This document shows, in pieces, positions 12,272 through 23,512 of a stretch of DNA of 64,000 bases. The notes beneath the pieces were generated by a model that was not told the origin of the DNA, searched no databases, and was given only the letters and a program-made list of their open reading frames with translations. The stretch spans positions 19,701,971 to 19,765,970 of the forward strand of contig NC_003070.9 in assembly GCF_000001735.4 (NCBI RefSeq), written 5' to 3'. Source of the stretch: Arabidopsis thaliana (taxonomy: Eukaryota; Streptophyta; Magnoliopsida; Brassicales; Brassicaceae). Position 1 is the first letter of the stretch, and every line of letters starts with the position of its first letter. The translations under genes were made by a program, and so were the position numbers.

Positions 12272-14264
12272 TTTGATAGGTTAAGTGTTCCTTTAGCATG
12301 TATGAGAAAGAGGATGAGGTCTGGAGGGAGAAAGGCTAAGGCCATGGAGAGATACTTGAGGAAGTTACTAAAGAAAAGTGGCTAAAGGAACAAAAAGACT
12401 ATGAACGAAGTAGAGGCTTTCCTCTACTGTTATTCTATTATGTTTTGTTAAACTCTGCGTTTTGTGTTAAATGTCGAGGTCTTGTATTTAAAACGCCTTT
12501 TCCCTCATGTGAACATACAACTATAAACCTAAACCCATCGTCTTCTCTCCTTAGCGTTTAATGGACCATCGATCTCCCTTTTTCCGTTCTTTAAATCAGT
12601 TAGAGTGTTGTCGATCCACCAAAATCTCAGTTCTACGTTGCTCATATTGTTCCAGCGAAGATTAAAGGCCGTGATCTGATACCTTTTAGTCGGAAGCAGG
12701 AAGTTGATTCCATTAAGTGTAAGAAAGTCGATTCTATTTTTGTTAAGTTTACAAGTTGATTATTCTTAAAGGAAGAACTCGGCCCTACATCTCCCAGAGG
12801 CGGGATCCACACCAGGTTAAATTCATCTCCTTTAGAAAAGAGATCCCTCCTAACATGCTTCGAACTTCCACCTGAGAGATTTTACCACTGGTCCAACAGC
12901 TCGTTGGTTTTTTGATATGCTTAACGTAACTCACATTCTAAAATCACACTCTACGAGCTACATATACTAGTTGTTTTATCTCTTTTGTAAAAATTTTGTA
13001 ATTATTTGTTGTTTTAGCATCATATTTTGAAAAATAACTACCATAGGTTCGTTTCTCTAAAACTCTTTTCCACAAACTCATCTTTAGTATATTCGTCTTG
13101 ATTGCATGTTTAAAATCACAAACGTCCTCTAACTTAGATTTGATGTATATGCAGATGGCAGTAGCAAAAGAATCATAAGCACTTCATAAAACTAAAGTGG
13201 ACTCCATACTAATTATTTACACAAGTTCATTATGAGATGTAAGTGGTGCTTTGCTCTTTTCTTTTAATTATTATTATTTAGTTATGTTTGTCTTCCAATT
13301 ACTGTTTTAGAGGTTCAATACAATTTAGACCAATTTTCTCCAATCAAAGTTAATGTTTACGAATTCGTTTAGTTACGATGGTCATCTATGCCAGGTATAT
13401 TTCCGGTTTTCTGAAAGCTATGTATTTGGTAGGTCTCACATACACTAAGGCCAATTCTGGTGAAAAAGGAAACAGAATCAGAGCAAGACGAATTATGATC
13501 GACCATTCTGGTAAGGTTTCGTAATTGGTGATTTTAAGTTCATCAATATTTGCAAATATAGTTTTTTGTTTGTTTGTTTGTTTGTGTTAATGTGTTCAAA
13601 GTATTTTTTTTTCTACCAGTGATTTCTTAATGACCTATCTATGATCTCTGTATGGAGTTGTAATTATTAGTTTATATCTCTTTGCTTTCTTCTTGGACAC
13701 ATGCACGTATTATAAATGTAAGTGTTTGTAAAAGGTATATAATTAAAATTGAATGTATTGATTACTAGATCGATGGAAAGAGAATTTCTTTGTAAGCTCA
13801 AGCTTTGTTACCACTTTCATCATAAATACGTATGTTTTGTTTCATTATTGCTCTCTTTTCTATGTAGATTCATGTTTTGCTCGATTTCCAAAGCTTAGAG
13901 TTCGAGGAAAATATAATGTGTGCTAAAGTTTAGTCTACCATCAGTTTGTCAAATTGATTCACGAAAATTATTTTCTTATTTTCTTTTAAAACCATTTTCT
14001 TATTTTCTTTTAAAACTTCTTAATTGATGAACTAATAATTCTATATTTTTTTTATACTTCTTGTTTGTTGTACCGATCATTAAGTTAGAACATTATAATA
14101 TTATAAGAATAATTGTTGGCAGAAAAATTAGGAAATTGTAGGATTTTCTCTGATTTTTTTGTTTGAAAATGAAAAATAAGAATAATTCTTAGAATATTTT
14201 TCAAACTTATTATCTTTGGAATAAAATCTTCAACAAGAGAATATACCTAGTATTTTGTTTTCTC
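12272..14264. other. Intergenic region with unresolved gene-like fragments
   Basis: A short basic frame at about 12301-12384 (MRKRMRSGGRKAKAME and on) and G/C-richer DNA at 12540-12900 look like worn gene debris, but neither could be assigned. The remainder is AT-rich. Confidence 0.4.
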
Positions 14265-14270
14265 TATAAA
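14265..14270 (+). promoter_or_regulatory. TATA box of PAP5
   Basis: TATAAA inside TCTCTATAAAAGC. It lies 70 bp upstream of the first ATG (14340), so that ATG, not the one at 14432, is the first in the expected transcript. Confidence 0.6.
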
Positions 14271-14339
14271 AGCACATCGATCCCATCATAAAAATTATCA
14301 TTTACAAAGCAATATTTACTAGAATTTTTTCAAAACGAA

Positions 14340-14431
14340 ATGACGTTCAATCACTTAGCTTAAGCATCCTTGTCGTTAGCCAAGCTAGAGTCACCAGTAC
14401 CCATGTCCGAGTATCTGAGCCATCTAAAAAA
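14340..14431 (+). other. Frame-shifted remnant of the PAP5 signal peptide
   Basis: The ATG at 14340 reads only seven codons to TAA. One base out of register, the frame is open into exon 1 and encodes a hydrophobic run, [16 protein letters not shown], followed by residues leading straight into MSLETFPPP. This looks like an N-terminal secretion signal separated from its ATG by a one-base loss. Confidence 0.55.
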
Positions 14432-17400
14432 ATGTCACTCGAAACATTTCCTCCTCCGGCCGGTTATAACGCTCCTGAACAAGTAATTTTCAATTTTTCT
14501 TTATAAAATCATTTTTTACTTATTATTTGTAGAATAATTGGATTGTATGCCCTAAATTTAACTAGAGATTTGAGATGTACACTATAATTTTTTAAATTTT
14601 GTGATATATCTAATTATTATTTTTAAATGACATTTTTGCTCATAATTAATTAAAAAAATTAAAAATGTATATAAAATAATTTGATTAATTAATATTTACA
14701 AATATTATTAAAAATCTAAAACACTATTATATACTCAAAAAATTATATTTTGTTTTGAGAAAATTTTAAATAATGATAAACTAAAACTAACAATTACGAA
14801 ATAAATTATTAATTACCTGAACTTGGGTTAATTTAGTAAATCTTTTGGATAATGATTCACTACGGTTATATATAATTCAAATTTATTTTATTAATCTTTT
14901 TCATTAACAAATGTTTTGAGAGACATGTATATAATTACACTATTTTGATTTTTAAATTAATTACGAATATAAACTCAATAATTAAAATTTATTTATTGTA
15001 ATATAATTATTAATTTAAACGTTATCACAAAAATATGTTTGTTTTTAAAAAAAACAAATTGACAGTAAAAAAGAATCTAGAATGTAAAAACCAATTAACC
15101 ATCGGTTGTTTTAATATAAGTTAATGTAGATAAAAATTTAGTACAAAAATAAAATATAAATCCACAGTTTAACAAATCAAATTTTCTCAACAAATCAATG
15201 TTAAATTGATTAAAGTCAATAGTTATAAAAAATCGACTATGTAAACATCAATCAACTAAAATATAAGTTAACTGTTTCAAAATATGTCGATATAAAATAA
15301 ATTAAGTCGACAAAAATTAAATATACTAGGATTGGACCCACACTAATTTAGTTTTCTGTATTTATGTAATGTGTATTTGTACGTATTTTGTTTTTAATAA
15401 CGGACGTATTTTAAAATTACCGCAATGTAATATATTTTGATGTATTTTAATTAAAAAAGTTGTGATTTTGATTTAGGACGTCTATAGTTTAAAATCCTAT
15501 AGATGATAGAAAAGTACATACTGATATTATGTAAAATGTGTATTATAGTTTCATATACTTAAAATTTAATCAAAATACAGATGTAATGTTTTATATAAAT
15601 GGACAAAGTTGTGTAGATAATGAATGTTTATATAGTTTAGTTAGCTAATGCAATTAAATTTTAATTGTATAATATTGATTCTTAGTTTTTATGTTTGACT
15701 CTTTTATATACAAAATTCCAAAATAAGATCTCACAGAATAGATGCACCTAAATGGGTTTATTTGATTATTCTTTTGAAAATAATTTAAAAGAAAAACAAT
15801 TCATTTTGAGTTAATACATTTCGGAAAGGAAAAAAAATTATCATTTATCTACTTTTAACTTTATTTTTGTTTATATATTAAAAATGTTATTAATTATTTT
15901 AATAATTAAAAAGATTAGTCAAATTTCGAAATATTTATATAGCTTTGGAATAATTAGCCATTTTGTAAAATAAATCCTGGAGTTGGAACTTACTTACAAT
16001 GGCTGCCACTCGCTTTTAATTATTGGTTCTCTTTTGGTAATAAATTGATTAACAAACAAAAATATTCCAAATATATTTTAATCTCATATATCACGCAGTT
16101 ATTTCTAAAATTTGAACCAGATTTCGAAAACTATTTAAAACAAAATATATTTGACAAACCAAAATACAATTGCAATCCCTTAAAATGAGCAAAACGCACC
16201 TAAATACATTTCTTATCAGTTCACTAAATCTTATTTCTCCTATATTTGAACTAGATTTTGATAACTATTTAAAACAAAAATTTGTTTGACAAACTAAAAT
16301 ATAATTGCAATCCCGTAAAATATTTATTTAAATTAGCGGTGTACCGCGGATTTTTTTTAACGGGACGGGTTTGGCGGAACGGGTTTGGAAGGATATTACT
16401 TAATAACAATTGTAAACTAAAAAATAGAAATATTTTATAGATAAACATAATTTGCAGACTTTTATATATACTAATTTTAAAAAGAAAAATTGTCTCCGCG
16501 GTGTACCGCGGGTTATAATCTAGTCTAATTTATAATGATTGTTCCATAATATGAAAATTTACAGAATATTTTTTAAAATAGTATATTTTAATAACTATTT
16601 ATTAATAAGATTTTAAAGATTTAGATTTGATTTGTTATTTTTGTTATCGGATTTTTTGACTGAATATGTGGGATTAAATGTTTGGGTCAAAGTTTATTGA
16701 AACTGGATCTACTTTGCACCGACCCGTTTATTTTATTTTTTTTTAACTATTATGGGTAATTTAAATAATATGGGTAATTTTAACTACCGTAATAATGCTT
16801 ATGAAAACTCTAGTTTTGTATTTCTAGTTTAATTTAAAGTTGTTGAAAGAAAGTATAGATAATTGATTATTTTCTTTTAACTACTAACTAATCCAATCTT
16901 GCTGGTATATATTGAGGTAATAGCAAATAACTATGGTATATCTTTCTTATTTTGAGCAAATCAGGTTATATATTTAAAGTATCCACATTCTAAACAAAAA
17001 TATTATGGTTAAGTTGCACATCATGATTGTGAATATTAAATTATATAACGTAATTCGATTTTGGTATTTCAGTGTTATTTTAATAGAGCAAAATTTAAAA
17101 GCCTGAATTTACTTTTATCACGTAATATATTTATGTTATTTTTAGTGAACAACAAAATAAGTAAAAGCCAAAATTTGATTAAACAAACATTTATATAATT
17201 TCTTGAAAAAGAAATAAATAACAGTACCTCTAGACAACATAAAATATTAGCAACGTACGAGAATTTGTTTATGGAACTTGGAATGTCTCAAGAGGTTTCT
17301 TGCTTGTTTGTTTTGATCATTATCAAATAGATATGAAACTATTGTCTCGATGATCGTTCACGGTTTTGTTGTTAGACGATTGAGTCAAGACATACGCAAC

Positions 17401-20400
17401 ACATCCCTATATACAAAAATATTTAAAATATCATCATATTATAGGTTTCAGATATAATAGTATTATAATAATACACAAGCCAATGCTTTAGCATTAGATC
17501 GACAAAAAAAAAACTAAAACGTTTGTTGTTGGTGATAAAAGAGTAACTTGAGAATCGTAGAATTTCAATCGTTAGATTTATTTTAAACCAAAGAATTTAT
17601 TATTTTCTAAATTATGGGAAATATAAATGCACAGATTTAATGGAATTATTAATAAATGTAAAATATTCTATAGAATAACCCATAACTATGGTAGCATATA
17701 AATCGGTTACAATATTGTTTTTTGTTACCACAAAAATTGGAATTTAATTGTTTTTATCGTTTTGGAAAAGCTACCATAAACTTCGGATAATATATTGGTT
17801 GCCATAAACATTTGGTTTTTACTTTTTCCTAGATAATATCAATTTGTTAAACAAAAAATAACTAAGTTACCTTATAAATCGGATTTGTTATGGTCAATAC
17901 TGTTTGGGTACTTAAAATCGAAAATGAAATTAAATTATCCGATTGAAATTATTCGGGTCAATTTATTTTTAATTTTGATTTTAATGACTCATTTCCGTTT
18001 TGTACTTCTCTTTTAATAATATAGAGATATTGACAGTTCAAAAAATTGACCTTATTAATAAGTCAACATATAATAAATTAAATCTACCATGAATAAACAT
18101 GTCAACAACAAAAAATTATAAATCATTCAACAAAATAAATAAGTCAATAGTTCAACAAATCGATTATATTATAAATCAACTAGTCAAAACATAAATCGCC
18201 TGTTTTAAAATGAGTTGACTAAAATGAAAAAGTCAACAGTACTGAAAAATAAATCGATAATTTAAAAAGATCGACTTAATAATTAATATAAAACAAAATA
18301 AAATTTTACCAAAAAATAATAAGAAAAATAATTGTTTTTAATTTTAATTATATAATTTTGAATTACTTAATGTTTAGTAAATTACAAATCTTACTAATAT
18401 TATCAAGAAGAATAGTTTTATTTTTATCTGTTTAAATTGTAGATAATGAATACTCTAAAAATTGTAAATAAGTTTTTATTTTATTTTATTATTAATAAAT
18501 AATTACGAATGAAAAATAGTTAAATCGAGTGTAGTTTTCAACGATAAAATAATGCTTAAATAAAAGGTGATAATGGTAAATTTTTAATATAAAAAGAGTA
18601 ATTTTCAAATTACGATAAAAAAAATTGAGTGTAGTTTTCAAATTCATTATAGAATTTGGTAAACTTATAAAAATCTCTCATTATTTATTTCTTTCGCCAC
18701 TTGGGACTTATGAGCTTTCACTCTTGCTCTTTTCTCAGGTTCACATAACGCAAGGAGATCACAATGGTCGAGGTATGATCATCTCGTGGGTAACGTCATT
18801 AAATGAGGATGGTTCTAATGTCGTAACATATTGGATCGCAAGTAGTGATGGTAGTGATAATAAGAGTGTTATAGCGACAACTTCGTCCTATAGATATTTT
18901 GATTACACATCTGGTTATCTTCACCATGCCATCATAAAAGAGCTTGAGGTATTATAAATTTATTTGACTATCTTCCAAGTAATATATATATATATATACT
19001 TAAACAAGGTTTGTAAGTAAATTAACCTCTTTTTTTTTTTTCCTCATTCAGTATAAAACTAAATACTTTTACGAGCTTGGAACAGGTCGCTCCACTAGAC
19101 AATTCAACTTGACTCCTCCAAAAGTCGGTCCAGATGTTCCTTATACATTTGGTGTTATAGGTACGTAGTTTACAAATTCATAGTTTCAACATAGAGCTGT
19201 GCCTGGATTTTAATACTGTAAGCGAAATAAATATATAATTAATGTTAAAAAATTAGATATAAAATTAGAAAAAAAAATTCACAAAACAATTTGTCAAAAT
19301 TTTTTTTTCGAAAAATAGAATTGATTTTGTTAGTAACCAAGACATGTAGTAATTTGTGTTAGTGTTTCATTATTATCGTCGTATCATCACTCGAGTTCTA
19401 ATCTGATAAAATGTAAGTTGGGCATAATTCTACATTTAAAATAAAATCAGATGTCGTAGGCGAAAGTTTCTTATTTTATTGAAGTGGCACGGCTATGTAA
19501 CAGAGTTATGCTTTGGGTTTTTAAAGATATATGTAGAAAGTTAAATATAGTAACCATAACATATAGCCTAATTATTTTATGATTAACAATTTCAAAGATT
19601 TTGTAAATGTTATTAAAAGATATTAAAGACTCAAAGTCAATAAGTGATTTAATGTATCTTGTTCTACTACTCTCATTTATTCCAAAAATGCATACATTTC
19701 TAAACTTGTAAAAATCTATATGAACGTTATTACTTCACAAATATACTATTACTAGTATTAAGCCCGTACTATGTACGGGACAAAACTTTAGCCAAATTTA
19801 TAAATAAACCAACAATATTTAGAAATCTTTAGAAAAATTACAATCCCAAGTCTTTTGGTTACTGGATTTAATCGCAGGTCAAGTCTTACAAAGAGTTTTG
19901 GCTCAATGACAAAAGATAGGTAAGTAAAACTTACAGGTTCATTGTCACCAACCTGCTATTTGATTTTTCTTAACTTGTCAACCTGAAGAGAAAAAGAATC
20001 ATAAGAAAATTCCATCAAAACTTAGAAGAAGAATGTGGATGTGATTTTATTTGCATAAACAATATAATCATGTAAACTTATAAGAGAATCGTGACAGAAA
20101 TTTAGACACAAAGATGATTATTGATTTACAACGCTTAAGAACTAAAACTCAGGTCACCAATCTTTGAACTTTGAGACACGAAGAGTATTGTATTGTTGCA
20201 GGAAAAAGGAATCAGAAAAAATGATTTGGAAGCTTTTTGTATGAAATCATGTTGATGTTCTATTGTTGAAGAAGAGAAGCAAACTGGAGATATTGAGATC
20301 GTGGGTGTGAAGGGAGGTGAAGCAGTTGCAAGGAGTTTTTTTTTTTAATTGTAATTATTTTTCTTTCGAATAGTAAAAATTAATTAAAAATCTGAAAGTG

Positions 20401-21746
20401 TCAAAATTAGGACTTAAAACAGGTGTCAAGAGGAGAATGTTGTATTTATTGTAAAAGTGACTGTTGATTTAGTATAATTAGATGTATTAACAAATATGAC
20501 TTGTTATTGTTCTAAAATTAGAGGCGTAGACGAGTATTTCTTAATTTAGTGAATAGACTTTGAGTTCAAGTTTTAACTATGAGTTTAAATATTTTGAACC
20601 TAATTTCAGTAATCTTATTTTTTTTTTAAGGTGATCTTGGACAAACATATGCCTCTAACCAGACATTGTACAACTACATGTCGAACCCGAAAGGCCAAGC
20701 GGTGCTTTTTGCCGGAGATTTGTCTTATGCTGATGACCATCCTAACCACGACCAAAGCAAATGGGATTCATACGGCCGGTTTGTGGAACCAAGCGCCGCA
20801 TATCAGCCTTGGATTTGGGCTGCAGGGAACCACGAGATAGATTACGCCCAAAGCATAGTAAGATCCAATCTATATGTTTATCTCCTAGGTTCAGTATTAA
20901 ATCATTAAATCTGCTTACAGGGCGAGACTCAACCCTTTAAACCGTACAAGAACCGTTACCATGTTCCGTATAGAGCCTCACAGAGTACATCTCCACTTTG
21001 GTACTCAATCAAACGAGCCTCGGCTTACATCATCATACTCTCCTCTTTATGGTATGATCTAAGACTCACACTCTATTATATTTTACTCTATATTACAATG
21101 TTAATGTTTTTCTTTTGTGACACATTATCATAGACAAGTACACACCGCAAAACTCGTGGCTCCAAGATGAGTTCAAGAAAGTTAACCGATCAGAGACTCC
21201 GTGGCTGATTGTTCTGGTTCACGCTCCATGGTACAACAGCAATAATTATCACTATATGGAAGGTGAGAGCATGAGAGTTACGTTTGAGCCATGGTTCGTC
21301 GAAAACAAAGTCGATATCGTCTTTGCTGGTCATGTTCATGCCTACGAGCGATCAGAGCGAGTCTCCAACATTCAGTACAATATCACTGACGGAATGAGTA
21401 CTCCGGTGAAAGATCAAAATGCTCCGGTTTACATAACCATTGGAGATGGAGGCAACATAGAAGGAATCGCTAACATGTTAAAAAAGCTTTATATAGTGAA
21501 TTTGACTAAAGCTTTCGTTTTGTGAATTGTTTGATTAAGATTATTTATTTTTCATATAGTTTCACCGATCCCCAACCAAGTTACTCGGCGTTTAGGGAGG
21601 CGAGTTTCGGACACGCCCTTTTGGAAATAAAAAACAGGACCCATGCACATTACACTTGGCATAGAAATAAAGAAGACGAAGCTGTTATTGCAGACTCTAT
21701 TTGGTTGAAAAATAGATACTACTTGCCGGAGGAAGAGACAATTTAG
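14432..21746 (+). CDS. PAP5: Purple acid phosphatase PAP5, frame apparently damaged
   Basis: Exons: 14432-14482, 18739-18948, 19052-19160, 20631-20857, 20921-(20984 or 21051), 21134-21476, 21560-21746. All five metallophosphatase motifs are encoded: GDLG, GDLSY, GNHE, VLVH and GHVH, the Fe/Mn-Zn ligands of purple acid phosphatases, which hydrolyse phosphomonoesters and are usually secreted. Exon 5, if spliced at the family-conserved donor (21052), shifts frame and stops at once (TTA TG|A) after 242 residues. The frame is kept only with a donor at 20985, giving 396 residues but losing about 22 residues of the core ([11 protein letters not shown] and flanks). The N-terminal signal is also out of frame. 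Introns 1 (4,256 bp) and 3 (1,470 bp) contain Helitrons. Probably AT1G52940; a role in basal resistance to Pseudomonas has been reported for PAP5. Confidence 0.85.
15934..16523 (+). mobile_element. Non-autonomous Helitron in PAP5 intron 1 (590 bp)
   Basis: The 3' end shows a CCGCGG-TGTA-CCGCGG hairpin, then an 11-nt tail ending CTAG before a T. The 5' end begins at A|TTTATATAGC, where the canonical TC has become TT. Inside are two imperfect copies of an 85-bp unit (from about 16105 and 16245). A close relative lies inverted at 39571-40167. Confidence 0.8.
19752..20482 (-). mobile_element. Non-autonomous Helitron in PAP5 intron 3 (731 bp)
   Basis: Read on the minus strand it starts TCTAATTATACT after an A (20482/20483). 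It ends with a CCCGTAC-ATA-GTACGGG hairpin and CTAG before a T (19752/19751). The A|T insertion site, 5' TC, hairpin and CTAG are the full set of Helitron hallmarks. No coding content. Confidence 0.85.
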
Positions 21747-21989
21747 GGTCGAGCTTATTTGGTTTCTTTTAAGAATCTTTGTTTCTCTTTTTAATAATAA
21801 GACTAGTGGAGTGTTTTATTGTTCTTTCAACATTTATTTAACTTATTTTCCTTAAATTTATTTAAATTAACGAAATGTGAAAATCATTTCTCTTTTAATA
21901 ATTCCACTATACTTGTGGCAAGCTATAGTCCATGAGATGAGTAGTAGTGATGAACATAGAGTTAAAGAGAAAAGATAAAGAGAAGATAG

Positions 21990-22640
21990 AAAATATAGAA
22001 GAGGTATAGACAAAGGGAGAGACAAACGAACAGAAGAACCAGAGGCATTTTGCTTTCACTTTGGATTCACAAAGCCTATAACTCACATCTAAAGAGGGAT
22101 ACTAAGGAGAAATCTCTCTCTCTCTCTGTCTTCTTACTCTTCTCGCTTTTGTCACCACAACAACTAAACTAGTCATGCAATGAAAGCACATAATATGATC
22201 GGAGAGGAAGGTCACTAGAAGAAAAAGGCAACGCGGCCGGAGTTATGGATAGGATCATCAAGAAACAACGAAGAAGACAATCAACAAAACACAAATTGGG
22301 TTTGGTACAGAAGCACCAATAATAACCCAAGTACGAGCCACAACAATCAGATATGGCAGCAGCCAAGCCTCGATCTATATCCGGGTCAGATCGAGGTCTG
22401 TGATTTGACCACGTCATCGAGATCTCTAACGATAAGCTGTCAAGACTCAAGAGTATGGAAACCAAGCCAAGAAAGGGTGCACGCACGGGCGTTGTAGAAC
22501 TTGCTGCAAGAGTCACGGGCTCCACTGTCCCACCCACGTGAGGAGCACGTGGATCCCCATTGCCAAACGCCGTGAGGAGCACGTGCTGCTACAGACGCCA
22601 ACCTCCAACCCAACCGGCTACTTTAGACTCATCAGGTTTG
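21990..22640 (+). pseudogene. Degenerate unidentified gene-like segment
   Basis: Far G/C-richer than its surroundings. A CT-rich leader-like part (22110-22150) is followed by a plus-strand frame at about 22215-22500 that is open for some 90 codons ([14 protein letters not shown], then [20 protein letters not shown]). The frame is entered only past a stop, ends at a TAG, and continues in another frame. The composition looks like a transcription-factor-type coding region. I cannot name the source. Confidence 0.4.
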
Positions 22641-23063
22641 GTTTCACTAGTTTTTCATTGTTGTTGCGTAATAAATCTTTATTTGTACTAGATAATGCAT
22701 CACTTTTACTTTGATCAAATATCATTTGTAAACGGGTCAAAGAAAAAGATCTCCTAAAAACATAATAATTTCAAAATGGTTTACATCCTACTATATTATT
22801 TGGGAAGTACATTTTAAAAATAACCTTGATTTTGTAAATTAATTACATATCAATGCCATTGGAAAAATCAATTCAACCTTATTTTCTAAAAACAACAATA
22901 TCTATTTATTAAACCACGGGTAAATGGATAATCAAACAAATATTTTTCTAATGGGTATATACCATATATTTCTACGATAATCATAATAGTTTACTTTAAA
23001 CAAAAATTTTCAAAATCTTAACAAATATTTTTCTACTTTATAGACTTATAGATTTTGTAGAGA

Positions 23064-23234
23064 GGTTAGGATATTAGATATTAGATATCACGAATATTAA
23101 TTAAAACACTCCACGACTTCAAAACAAGATATTGTTGTTTGAGAAGTTGCAAAGGTTAGGATATTATCACAAATATTAATTAAAACACTCGACGACTCAA
23201 AACAATATATTGTTATTTGAGAAAATGCAAAACG
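23064..23234. repeat. Imperfect 90-bp tandem duplication
   Basis: Two units start with GGTTAGGATATTA at 23064 and 23154. They share an internal core (AATATTAATTAAAACACTC) and a tail ending TTTGAGAA plus TGCAAA. It lies 280-450 bp upstream of the OB-fold gene. An 18-bp duplication with AAATCGAAGATCTC follows near 23365-23400. Confidence 0.75.
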
Positions 23235-23512
23235 TATCTTTTGTTGTTTTGAACAATTTATGGTAAACGCATTTCTCGCAAAGATACGTTCGCAATTATT
23301 TCTCTTGGTATATCTTCCTCTTAACAAATAATATTCCATATAACAAATCGAAACACACTTATCAAATCGAAGATCTCTATCTAAATCGAAGATCTCTATC
23401 TATCTAATCCACCCAGCACTTATTATAAATAAACGTGAGTAGGAATACCTTCACGATATCAATGTGCCTTCTCTCATAAACCAATTCATTACTCACTGCA
23501 AAACCAAACAAA

